A DNA stretch of 64,000 bases from Pleomorphovibrio marinus (GTDB lineage Bacteria; Bacteroidota; Bacteroidia; Cytophagales; Cyclobacteriaceae). Position 1 is the first letter of the stretch; the number at the start of each line of letters is the position of its first letter. Made by a program: the position numbers and the translations under genes. Positions 44,805 to 52,394 of the stretch are shown here, piece after piece. The DNA lies in NCBI RefSeq assembly GCF_003347495.1, contig NZ_QCXY01000001.1, forward strand, positions 1,380,803 through 1,444,802, written 5' to 3'. Under the pieces are notes generated by a model. The model searched no databases. It saw only the letters and a list, made by a program, of their open reading frames with translations, and was not told the DNA's origin.

Positions 44805-46220
44805 TTGCTGAGCTTTTTTAAATTTAACGATCCCATTAGACTAGTGGGTATTATCCTACTTTTGCTTTTGCTGAGGCTACCCTACATGTGGATGGGTACT
44901 CCAGTCACTCAACCGGAGATGCTCTGGCTGCTGGTCGGAGAAAGGATTTCTGAGGGATTCATGTTGTACACCGACATCAGGGACAACACCGCACCCCTTT
45001 CTGCACTGATCTATGGGGGCTTGCATTTCATTTTTGGAAGAACCCTTTGGCCCTATCACCTGCTGGCTTCCTTTATTATCTTCTTGCAATCCGCCTATAT
45101 CAACTCCTTATTCCTATCCCACAAGTCTTATGATGAAAACACTTATCTTCCGGCTTTTATAACGGTCCTACTTTTTCACTTTTCCTATGACCTACTTACC
45201 TTATCTCCAGTGCTCCTGGGAAGCACTTTTTTGCTTTTGGCAATAGGACAGCTCTTCAGCCTGGCCACCATTAATCAAAACAACACGGAAGCCATTGTAT
45301 TGTTGGGGCTTTTCGCTGGGTTGGCACCTTGTTTTCACTTTCCACTTTTGTTTTTCCTTCCTGTTATGATCCTGACAGGATTATTTATCAGCAATTTTAA
45401 TTTCCAAGAACTCTTACTTTCCATAGTAGGTTACTTTCTACCCCTTTCAATCATTGGTCTCTTTTTCTTCTGGAACGGTGCTTTTATGGACTTTGTGCAG
45501 GGACTGATGTCACCGGGGTGGAAATTGGATAGTTTGGCACATGTGAGTTATAGGGAATTGCTCTATGTTATGGCTTTCCCAATCGGATTTACCGTTTTCG
45601 GTTATCTTGCTACTAGTCTTTGGGGCCGGCTTTATATTCACCAACAGAAGCAAAAACAAATAGTAATGATCTATGGCCTGGGTGCAGTCCTATTGGTTTT
45701 TTTAAACTATAGGGTGATTGCCTATCAGTTTATTCCCTTCATTCCCCTAATGGTTTTCTTTATTAACCACCTAATTTTAAGGAATGAGCGTTTATTCGTT
45801 CAATCGGTGCTCTTTTATGCCTTATTGATCAGCGTTCCTTTTTTTGGCTACAGTTGGTTTTTTTACAAAAAAAATGACAAGTCCTTCTCGGACTATGCCC
45901 TTAAAATAGAAGAAAAACATGCGATAGGAAACGGAAGTAAATTGTTGGTGTTGGGGAAAGATTTGGCATATTATCATTCTGCCAGTCCTGCCACCGGATT
46001 TTTAAATTTCAACTTGTCCAAAAAACATCTTCTTGAGGTGGAAGATTTCGACAAGATGCATGTGACTATGGCCAATTTTCAGAAGGATCCTCCCGAGTGG
46101 GTTATTGACCAGGAAGGTGTGTTTTCCAGCATTCTTCCCTATTATCCAATACTACAAGAAGCATATACGCCTAGAAGACCCGGGATATATGAGTTAAAGA
46201 AGGGATCTCAATTTCCCTGA
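44805..46220 (+). CDS. Polytopic membrane protein, GT-C-like, unknown function
   Basis: This 471-residue protein probably starts at TTG 44805 (encoded residues LLSFFKFNDPIRLVG read as Met), as no in-frame ATG lies nearby and a stop is 18 bases upstream. It has about 10 membrane helices. The first loop contains GERISEGFMLYTDIRDNTAP, reminiscent of the acidic loop of GT-C glycosyltransferases and DUF2723-type proteins, and a soluble C-terminal domain follows (residues 360-471). Lipid-linked sugar transfer is only a guess. The stop is 14 bases from that of rpiB on the other strand. Confidence 0.72.
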   Translation: MLSFFKFNDPIRLVGIILLLLLLRLPYMWMGTPVTQPEMLWLLVGERISEGFMLYTDIRDNTAPLSALIYGGLHFIFGRTLWPYHLLASFIIFLQSAYINSLFLSHKSYDENTYLPAFITVLLFHFSYDLLTLSPVLLGSTFLLLAIGQLFSLATINQNNTEAIVLLGLFAGLAPCFHFPLLFFLPVMILTGLFISNFNFQELLLSIVGYFLPLSIIGLFFFWNGAFMDFVQGLMSPGWKLDSLAHVSYRELLYVMAFPIGFTVFGYLATSLWGRLYIHQQKQKQIVMIYGLGAVLLVFLNYRVIAYQFIPFIPLMVFFINHLILRNERLFVQSVLFYALLISVPFFGYSWFFYKKNDKSFSDYALKIEEKHAIGNGSKLLVLGKDLAYYHSASPATGFLNFNLSKKHLLEVEDFDKMHVTMANFQKDPPEWVIDQEGVFSSILPYYPILQEAYTPRRPGIYELKKGSQFP

Positions 46221-46234
46221 TAAGATTCTGCTAG

Positions 46235-46678
46235 CTATCCACAAGTGATTTTATCTACCCTTCTCTGGTGCCTCCCCCCTTCAAAGTCAGTGGTCAGGAA
46301 GGTTTCCACCATCTTTACGGCTAGCTCAAAATCCACAAAACGGGCAGGGACAGCTAACACATTTGCATCATTATGTTGCCTGGCCAATGCTGCCAGCTCT
46401 TCTTTCCAGCATATGGCCGCCCTGATATGGGAATGTTTGTTGGCTGTAATAGCTACCCCGTTTCCACTCCCGCAAATGATAATACCCTTATTTATAGCAC
46501 CTTTTTCATTGCCCACTTCTCTACACAAGGGGTGTACATAGTCCGGGTAATCCACGGAACCATCATTGTAAGGGCCGAAATCCTTTACTTCGTATCCCTT
46601 TTCAAGTAGTACCTGGGTTAATTTTTCTTTATAGGTGAAGCCAGCATGATCCCCACCTAACGCAATCGTTTCTTTCAT
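46235..46678 (-). CDS. rpiB: Ribose-5-phosphate isomerase B
   Basis: RpiB interconverts ribose 5-phosphate and ribulose 5-phosphate in the pentose phosphate pathway. The 147-residue protein has the RpiB motifs GGDHAGF (8-14), PDYVHPLCREV, IICGSGNGVAITANKHSHIR with the catalytic Cys, and RHQRRVDKI at the C terminus. Its start codon ATGAAAGAA directly follows the tail of a repeat copy (AAATTATAAACAT), so the translation initiation region derives from the repeat. The gene lies downstream of glyA and tatC, separated from tatC by three repeat copies. Confidence 0.95.
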   Translation of the reverse strand: MKETIALGGDHAGFTYKEKLTQVLLEKGYEVKDFGPYNDGSVDYPDYVHPLCREVGNEKGAINKGIIICGSGNGVAITANKHSHIRAAICWKEELAALARQHNDANVLAVPARFVDFELAVKMVETFLTTDFEGGRHQRRVDKITCG

Positions 46679-47134
46679 ATGTTTATAATTTCTTTTCAGC
46701 GGTCATATAGCCTGCCCCTGCCTGCCCCGAACTTGCTTCGGGGAACTCGTTTCGGGGGAATCTCGCATCTCCCCGATAGCTATCGGGGCATCCCAGTGTG
46801 TGACGTGCTCGTCATTCCCTGACTGCCGTCAGGACAGGCTAGATTTCATCTGTTTATATTTTTTTTTTAAAGGCCAGATGGAATGCCCTGGATAATCATC
46901 CCCCTGTGTGAGAACTTTTCTCATGGGCATTTCATGTGTTTAAATTTTCTTTCCAGCGGCCACACAGCCTGCCCCGAACTTGCTTCGGGGAACTCGCTTC
47001 GGGAGCCTGTCCCTGCCTGCCCCGAACTCGTTTCGGGGAATTTATTTCGGGAGAATCTCGCCATTTATAATCACCCCTGTGTGTGGCGTACTCGTCATGC
47101 CTGACTGCCGTCCAGGCAGGCTCGATTTCCTCGC
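46679..47134 (-). repeat. Tandem array of three intergenic repeat copies between tatC and rpiB
   Basis: Reading on the minus strand from the tatC stop: copy one (47134 to 46936) opens GGAAATCGAGCCTGCCTGGA and ends AAATTTAAACAC; copy two (46935 to 46850) opens ATGAAATGCCCATGAGAAAA and ends AATATAAACAG; copy three (46849 to 46679) opens ATGAAATCTAGCCTG and ends AAATTATAAACAT, followed by the rpiB ATG. Each has a GATTATC/GATTATA block; copies one and three also have CCCGAAACGAGTTCGGGG palindromes and a CCTGACGGCAGTCAGG-like inverted repeat. Tails of copies one and two are directly followed by ATGAAAT, the head of the next copy. Confidence 0.85.
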
Positions 47135-47980
47135 TTAGTAATCATTAGAAAGCTCCTCTTCCCTTTTTTGTTTCTCTAATCTTTTGGCTATCACTATTCC
47201 TGCCTCGTACAAAACAAGTATAGGCATGGCAATGAGCACTTGGCTGATCACATCCGGTGGAGTGATCAACGCAGACAACACCAAAATGACAACAATAGCA
47301 TGCCTTCGGTAAATCTTCAACCATGCAGAAGATATCAACCCTGCTTTGGTAAGGAAATAAATCACCACCGGTAGCTGGAACATGACCGCAGATGCAAGCA
47401 CCAACATGGACAGCGTTCCCACGTAGGAGGTAATGTCGAATTCGTTAAGTATAGTGGGGTCCAATTGGTAATTGGACAAAAAATTAATGGATAGAGGAGC
47501 CAATATATAATACCCGAAAGCCGCACCGGAAAAAAAGAGAAAACTGACAAAAAAGACAGCTCCCCTGGCAGCATTTCTTTCCTGGTCATAAAGGCCGGGG
47601 CTGATGAATCGCCACACCTCCCAAAACACGTAGGGAAACGCTGCTATTAACCCTACCACCAAACTAGAGGTGATATGCATAGAAAACTGCCCAGTCATTT
47701 GCCTACTCTGGATGATGAAAGGCAGTTCTTCGATGCAAAGGGCAGGAACCGAAAAGAAATCTGACAACTTACACAGGGCTCTGTAGGTCACAAAGTCTAC
47801 CTTAGAAGGCCCTAAAATAACCTTCCCAAACACAAAACTTTTTGACAAAAAAGCCAATACCATAAATACAAGTATAGCTGATATGGACCTGAGCAAGTGC
47901 CAACGCAGTTGCTCTAAATGATCCAGAAAGGACATGCCATTGTCCTCCTCTTCCTCTTCTCTATATTGATCCAGTGCCAC
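47135..47980 (-). CDS. tatC: Sec-independent protein translocase TatC
   Basis: TatC is the receptor of the twin-arginine export system, which exports folded proteins; the exported oxidoreductase at 13-14 kb is a plausible client. The 281-residue protein has six membrane helices and the motifs MSFLDHLEQLRWHLLRSISA (14-33), FPYVFWEVWRFISPGLYDQE and LITPPDVISQVLIAMPILVL. The N terminus carries an acidic extension (YREEEEEDNG). It follows glyA by 13 bases, so it is co-transcribed; no tatA gene is present here. The tail of repeat copy one starts immediately after its stop codon. Confidence 0.96.
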   Translation of the reverse strand: MALDQYREEEEEDNGMSFLDHLEQLRWHLLRSISAILVFMVLAFLSKSFVFGKVILGPSKVDFVTYRALCKLSDFFSVPALCIEELPFIIQSRQMTGQFSMHITSSLVVGLIAAFPYVFWEVWRFISPGLYDQERNAARGAVFFVSFLFFSGAAFGYYILAPLSINFLSNYQLDPTILNEFDITSYVGTLSMLVLASAVMFQLPVVIYFLTKAGLISSAWLKIYRRHAIVVILVLSALITPPDVISQVLIAMPILVLYEAGIVIAKRLEKQKREEELSNDY

Positions 47981-47993
47981 TAGAATTTGTTAT

Positions 47994-49262
47994 TTAGTAT
48001 AACGGAAATTTAACCATCCACTGATTAACCTCCTCTTTGATTGTTGCCAGTTTGGCATCATCCTCATGGGAAATAAGTGCATTGTTTATATGTTCGGCAA
48101 TTTTCATCATGTCGTCTTCCTTCAAACCCCTAGTGGTAACTGCTGCTGTGCCCAGCCTCATACCTGAGGTCACAAAAGGAGACCTTGTGTCGAAAGGAAC
48201 CATGTTTTTGTTTATGGTGATGTCCACTTTGCCCAAGGTTTCTTCAGCAATTTTTCCAGTGAGATCCTTGTTTCTAAGGTCAATCAACATCAAATGATTA
48301 TCAGTACCACCAGAAATGATCTTATAGCCTTTGTCAACAAAGGCTTGAGCCAAGACCTGGGCATTTTTCTTGACTTGAAGGATATATTCCATATACTCAT
48401 CAGACAGGGCTTCTTGGAAAGCGACTGCTTTGGCAGCAATAATATGCTCCAAAGGACCGCCCTGGGTGCCTGGAAAAACTCCTGAATCCAACAAGGAAGA
48501 CATTTTGCGTAAGGCTCCTTTGGGAGTTTTTAACCCAAATGGATTGTCAAAATCTTCTCTCATAAGTATCAATCCACCCCTGGGGCCCCTTAAGGTTTTA
48601 TGGGTGGTTGTGGTCACCACATGGCAGTATTCCAAGGGATCCTTCATCAATCCCCTAGCGATAAGTCCTGAGGGGTGGGAAATATCTGCCAGCAAAATCG
48701 CTCCTACCTCATCTGCGGTAGCCCTTAACCTTTGGTAATCCCAATCTCTACTGTAGGCGGAGGCACCACAGATGATTAGCTTGGGGTTAACTTCTTTCGC
48801 TTTGGCATCTACCTTATCATAATCGATTAGGCCGGTGGACTCTTCTACCCCATAAAAGTGAGGGTCGTATAACTTTCCCGAAAAATTAACCGTTGAGCCG
48901 TGGGTCAAATGTCCACCATGGGAAAGGTCAAAACCCAATATGGGATCCCCTGCCTTTAGGCATGCCAGAAAGACCGCAGCGTTTGCTTGGGCACCAGAGT
49001 GAGGCTGCACATTGGCCCAGGTGGCGCCAAAAAGCTGTTTTGCCCTGTCTATTGCTAGCTGCTCTATTTCATCCACCACTTCACAGCCACCATAATAGCG
49101 TTTATTGGGAAGGCCTTCCGCATATTTATTCGTAAGTACTGAACCCGCCGCCTCCATTACTTGCTTACTTGTGAAGTTTTCGGAAGCAATCAGCTCAATA
49201 CCTCTCTTTTGTCTGTCTTCTTCTTTGGAGATTAAGTCGAATATTACCTGGTCTCTTTTCAT
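47994..49262 (-). CDS. glyA: Serine hydroxymethyltransferase
   Basis: GlyA converts serine and tetrahydrofolate to glycine and methylene-tetrahydrofolate, the main supply of one-carbon units. The 422-residue PLP enzyme has [46 protein letters not shown] and the PLP lysine in [11 protein letters not shown]. The C-terminal motif [15 protein letters not shown] is typical. Length is normal. It has its own well-formed promoter and leads the glyA-tatC transcript. Confidence 0.97.
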   Translation of the reverse strand: MKRDQVIFDLISKEEDRQKRGIELIASENFTSKQVMEAAGSVLTNKYAEGLPNKRYYGGCEVVDEIEQLAIDRAKQLFGATWANVQPHSGAQANAAVFLACLKAGDPILGFDLSHGGHLTHGSTVNFSGKLYDPHFYGVEESTGLIDYDKVDAKAKEVNPKLIICGASAYSRDWDYQRLRATADEVGAILLADISHPSGLIARGLMKDPLEYCHVVTTTTHKTLRGPRGGLILMREDFDNPFGLKTPKGALRKMSSLLDSGVFPGTQGGPLEHIIAAKAVAFQEALSDEYMEYILQVKKNAQVLAQAFVDKGYKIISGGTDNHLMLIDLRNKDLTGKIAEETLGKVDITINKNMVPFDTRSPFVTSGMRLGTAAVTTRGLKEDDMMKIAEHINNALISHEDDAKLATIKEEVNQWMVKFPLY

Positions 49263-49319
49263 GAATGGAATAAGGTTTATGCACGCCTACTTCAGAAGTG
49301 GGCAATTTTGACCTAACTT

Positions 49320-49350
49320 CAAAAGTATAGCTAATTTTTGGATGGGCAAA
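49320..49350 (-). promoter_or_regulatory. Promoter of glyA
   Basis: On the minus strand TTTG (49350 to 49347), a 19-base spacer, and TACTTTTG (49327 to 49320) match the Bacteroidota consensus fully. Transcription should start near 49314, about 50 bases before the ATG at 49262. Confidence 0.72.
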
Positions 49351-49492
49351 ATTACTCCTTAAGAATGGATATTCCAATTACTAATCTGCTTTGACAAGCA
49401 CAATACTTGGGCCTTGACCTAAATTAATTACCAATCCATACCGTAAAGTAGGTAATGTTTATTCAATTACCATTAACTTTAAACTTGTTTAC

Positions 49493-49631
49493 TGACCATT
49501 AGAAAACAATTATTTAAATATGAAATCGAGCATGACGCAAGTGACAAACGGAGGGATGATTATCGTTGTGAGATTCCCCCGAAACGAGTTCGGGGCAGGC
49601 TATCTGACCATTAAAAAACAATTATAAACAG
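49493..49631 (+). repeat. Intergenic repeat, one tail plus one full copy, upstream of pfkA
   Basis: A lone tail, GACCATTAGAAAACAATTAT then TTAAAT (about 49493-49519), is followed by ATGAAATCGAGC at 49520, the head of a full copy that runs through GGGATGATTATC, a CCCCCGAAACGAGTTCGGGG palindrome and GACCATTAAAAAACAATTAT ATAAACAG-type tail to the pfkA ATG at 49632. The two tails are nearly identical over 24 bases. The orientation relative to pfkA is the same as at rpiB, porD and tsaB. Confidence 0.83.
49520..49627 (+). CDS. Possible repeat-encoded upstream ORF before pfkA
   Basis: From the ATGAAA head of the repeat copy an uninterrupted frame of 35 codons (MKSSMTQVTNGGMIIVVRFP ... ending YLTIKKQL) stops four bases before the pfkA start codon. 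It spans almost the whole repeat. The frame shares the segment GMII-x-x-x-(I/F)P with the similar frame before tsaB, which could reflect only the shared DNA. Translation has not been shown; a role as leader peptide or translational coupling is speculative. Confidence 0.25.
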   Translation: MKSSMTQVTNGGMIIVVRFPRNEFGAGYLTIKKQL

Positions 49632-50723
49632 ATGAAAAAACTTTTAATCAGTACTGGGGGAGGTGATTGCCCCGGTTTAAACGCAGTAATAAGAGGAATA
49701 TTCAAAAGAGCCCAGAAAGAGGATGGATGGGAGGTCTATGGCAGTATGGAGGCTTTGTCCGGTGTAAGGAGGGATCCCCCCGAGATAATCAAACTAGATA
49801 ACGCCACCACAGCTGGAATCCATGTAAGGGGAGGCACCATTCTCAAGACCACCAATAAGGGAAACCCGCTGCAATTCCCAGTTAAAGATGAGAAGGGAAA
49901 CATTACTTTCACCGACATCACCCAACAATTAGCCGACAAAATATCAGAAATGGGTTTTGATGCCGTCATAAACATCGGGGGCGATGGGTCCCAGAAAATT
50001 TCTCAGGCCTTATTTGAAAAGGGAGTGCCTGTAATCGGTGTGCCCAAAACCATTGACAATGATTTATCTGCCACCGATATGACCTTTGGGTTTCAAACGG
50101 CCGTACAGATTGCCACCGATAGTTTTGACAAGCTGGTCACCACTGCGGAAAGCCATCATAGGGTAATGATAATGGAAGTAATGGGAAGGGATGCGGGATG
50201 GATTGCCCTTCATACAGCCATTGCAGGGGGAGCTGAGATCTGTCTCATCCCAGAAATACCCTATGATGTAGGTAAGGTTTTCCAAAGAATTACAGAAAGG
50301 TATAAAAATGGGAGAGGCTTTGTAAACATTGTCATTGCAGAAGGAGCAAGAGCTAAGGATGGCACTGTGGTATCCGCTCCAGGTGAGGAAGGATCGGAGC
50401 ATGTACGGTTGGGAGGGGTAGCTTATGAACTGTCCCGTCAATTAAAGGCTGCAGGATGTGAAGCGGAGATCAGAGAGACAGTCTTAGGCCATGTTCAACG
50501 TGGGGGAACACCCATTGCCTTTGACCGCCTATTGGCCACTATGTTTGGGGTAAAGGCCTTCGAACTGGTGCTGGCCGGAAGTTTCGGTAAAATGGTGTCC
50601 TTCCAGAACAATGACTTTATCGCTGTTGATCTAGTGGAGGCCACTACAAGTTATAATCTTGTAAATAAAGAATCCTTTTTGGTGAAAGGGGCTAAGGGGC
50701 TTGGGATTTCCTTTGGAGACTAA
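49632..50723 (+). CDS. pfkA: 6-phosphofructokinase, group III type
   Basis: The 363-residue kinase phosphorylates fructose 6-phosphate. Motifs: GGGDCPGLNAVIRG (9-22), GGDGSQKI, PKTIDNDLSATDMTFGF with the catalytic Asp, and EVMGRDAGWIALHTAIAGGA. The phosphoryl-donor residues are mixed: a Gly follows GGD (the ATP type in E. coli Gly104), but a Lys precedes TIDND (the residue seen in pyrophosphate enzymes, position 124). This combination is known from group III enzymes, so the donor may be ATP or pyrophosphate. The start codon directly follows a repeat tail. A good terminator lies 33 bases after the stop. Confidence 0.93.
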   Translation: MKKLLISTGGGDCPGLNAVIRGIFKRAQKEDGWEVYGSMEALSGVRRDPPEIIKLDNATTAGIHVRGGTILKTTNKGNPLQFPVKDEKGNITFTDITQQLADKISEMGFDAVINIGGDGSQKISQALFEKGVPVIGVPKTIDNDLSATDMTFGFQTAVQIATDSFDKLVTTAESHHRVMIMEVMGRDAGWIALHTAIAGGAEICLIPEIPYDVGKVFQRITERYKNGRGFVNIVIAEGARAKDGTVVSAPGEEGSEHVRLGGVAYELSRQLKAAGCEAEIRETVLGHVQRGGTPIAFDRLLATMFGVKAFELVLAGSFGKMVSFQNNDFIAVDLVEATTSYNLVNKESFLVKGAKGLGISFGD

Positions 50724-50755
50724 AAAAAGCAGTATTTGTAGCAAATAAGGACAGG

Positions 50756-50787
50756 AAGGTGTACGGTAATGTACACCTTTTTCTTTT
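50756..50787 (+). terminator. Terminator of pfkA
   Basis: AAGGTGTAC, loop GGTAAT and GTACACCTT form a perfect nine-base stem followed by TTTTCTTTT. The region from 50788 to the next promoter shows no gene. Confidence 0.9.
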
Positions 50788-51014
50788 ATGCCGATGGGTA
50801 GGTCAGCACACAATTTTTTTTAGAAGAAATATTTCTGTCTATGATGCAACCTCCATTTTGTCAGGGCAATACAGCAAATCTCACAAAATTGGCAAAATAG
50901 TGTCCGCTTCCTAGACAACTAAGTGATCGCTTGTCCACCGCTGAACACACTAAGCATTTTTTCGGAATTTTAATTGGGGATTGTTTTGAGAAAAACCGGA
51001 GAATTAGAAATTAT

Positions 51015-51047
51015 TTTGAATGCGAGGGATTCCCGAAAATATATTTG
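51015..51047 (+). promoter_or_regulatory. Promoter of the secreted protein gene
   Basis: TTTG (51015-51018), a 21-base spacer and TATATTTG (51040-51047) fit the consensus fully. Transcription near 51053 gives a leader of about 57 bases and shows that the ATG at 51110, not the earlier frame start at 51020, is used. Confidence 0.7.
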
Positions 51048-51109
51048 GTACAAGTTTGGACTTTAGCTTTTCCAAAAAGAAACTAAAAAAACTTAAACCA
51101 AATACGATC

Positions 51110-51682
51110 ATGAAAACTTTAATGACAGCACTCTTAGCACTTGCAATCCAGGTAGGAACTTTCGCTTCCCCAAATGAGAAGCCCCTTGCGGAGGTAACAA
51201 TGGTGGAATCTCAAAACCAGAAATTCAAAGTTCATTTATTGGAAGGGGTAGGTAGGGTACAAATCAGCATCCTTAACCAAAAAGGCAAATTGGTGGATAA
51301 GACATCTTTTAAAATAGATGAGCCCTCTGTAATTCCATTCAATATTAGCCAACTTCCTGAAGGTAATTACACCGTAAAGGTAGAGACCAAAATGGAAGAA
51401 ATTGCTTTTGAAGTAAGCGCCAAAAAGCCAGTACAGAAAAAATTGTTGGCTTACGCAAATGTAAAAAATGACAACACCGTGAATTTAAAAGTGGTGGGTA
51501 TAGAAAATCCTGGCATAAAAGTGACTTTCTATGATCAATCTCACCGAAGAATCACTTCCGATCATGTAGATGTTGCAGGCGGGTTTTCCAAAGATTACAT
51601 CTTGAAAAACAGAAAACTTAAGGAGGTATACATGGAGGTGATAGACCAAAAAGGAAAATCAAAAATCTTTTATTTCGATTGA
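51110..51682 (+). CDS. Secreted beta-rich protein, unknown function
   Basis: Starting at ATG 51110, the 190-residue protein has a signal peptide (MKTLMTALLALAIQVGTFAS). The mature part is beta-rich, with two similar halves: LEGVGRVQISILNQKGKLVD ... LPEGNYTVKVETKMEEIAFE and NLKVVGIENPGIKVTFYDQS. This resembles the immunoglobulin-like strands of sorting domains or DUF3244-type secreted proteins, but the C terminus (DQKGKSKIFYFD) has no type IX motif. The gene has its own promoter and stands alone. No function is proposed. Confidence 0.7.
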   Translation: MKTLMTALLALAIQVGTFASPNEKPLAEVTMVESQNQKFKVHLLEGVGRVQISILNQKGKLVDKTSFKIDEPSVIPFNISQLPEGNYTVKVETKMEEIAFEVSAKKPVQKKLLAYANVKNDNTVNLKVVGIENPGIKVTFYDQSHRRITSDHVDVAGGFSKDYILKNRKLKEVYMEVIDQKGKSKIFYFD

Positions 51683-51704
51683 AACTTAAGGTGCCGGGTA
51701 ATTA

Positions 51705-51735
51705 GTCCCTTTCCTCCTACAGGGGAGAAAGGGAC
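51705..51735 (+). terminator. Hairpin after the secreted protein gene
   Basis: GTCCCTTTC (51705-51713) and GAAAGGGAC (51727-51735) pair perfectly around a loop that can itself pair. It lies 22 bases after the stop codon. Only a weak T-rich stretch (ATTTACTTTT) follows. Confidence 0.6.
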
Positions 51736-51817
51736 ATTTACTTTTAGGGGAGGCCGGATCTCTATCCTTGCTATTAAGGAATAATTGAGCGTAATTGAAG
51801 GTTTAAAACCTTTACCC

Positions 51818-52267
51818 ATGAAAACCACAAAACGCATTTTCGAAGAGCTTAATGAAATCATTGAAAGAAATTACGATGTAATTCAAAATTACAGGGATGC
51901 CTCGAGGAACGTGGATAATGAACTTCTAAGGAATTTTTTTATTTCCCATGGCAAAGAAAAACTGGCAATGTATAAGGAGATGAAGGAGATAGTGAAGGAC
52001 TTGGGGGGGAAACCCGCAGAAGAGGGAAGTGTTTTCAGCCTGTTCAAAAGGTCTTGGAACAATTTTACCGCTTCCCTTTCGCATGGTAATGAAAAAGAAG
52101 TATGCGAAAACTGCATTGCTGTAGAGGCAAAAGCCGTAGTGGAATACAAGGACTTACTCAAAAGAGAACAGGAACTACCCGATTCCTTGAAGGAGCTTTT
52201 GGAGAATCAAAAGCAAAGGACCCTAAATGCTATTCGGGAACTTGAAGCCATCAAGGAAAAATTTTAA
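51818..52267 (+). CDS. DUF2383/PA2169-type four-helix-bundle protein
   Basis: The start at ATG 51818 gives 149 residues. Four helices are visible: FEELNEIIERNYDVIQNYRD, LRNFFISHGKEKLAMYKEMK, ENCIAVEAKAVVEYKDLLKR and LKELLENQKQRTLNAIRELE. This is the pattern of PA2169 family (DUF2383) ferritin-like proteins, which are often linked to stress and are poorly understood. Acidic residues for a di-iron site are partly present (Glu and His in helices two and three), but metal binding is not clear. It precedes the M16 peptidase operon by 127 bases. Confidence 0.8.
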   Translation: MKTTKRIFEELNEIIERNYDVIQNYRDASRNVDNELLRNFFISHGKEKLAMYKEMKEIVKDLGGKPAEEGSVFSLFKRSWNNFTASLSHGNEKEVCENCIAVEAKAVVEYKDLLKREQELPDSLKELLENQKQRTLNAIRELEAIKEKF

Positions 52268-52394
52268 GTGCTATTTTACCCGCTAAATGAAAATTTAAAA
52301 CAATTTAACCGATTTGGTATTTTCTCCTTAAAGCTTTGGCATTATTTTTAACAGCTTGGATATTTCACTTGTGACCATTCTAAACATTACAGAT

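Noticed and set aside
46883..47104. 73-residue frame in the repeat array
   Set aside because: It is read from palindromes of the tandem repeat and carries repeated CPELxSGN peptides that only mirror the DNA repeats.
46679..47134. CRISPR array in the region of repeated palindromes
   Set aside because: Repeat units differ in length and order, there are no regular unique spacers, and no cas genes are present.
50788..51014. Small RNA gene after pfkA
   Set aside because: No promoter and terminator pair or strong structure is visible other than the pfkA terminator and the downstream promoter.
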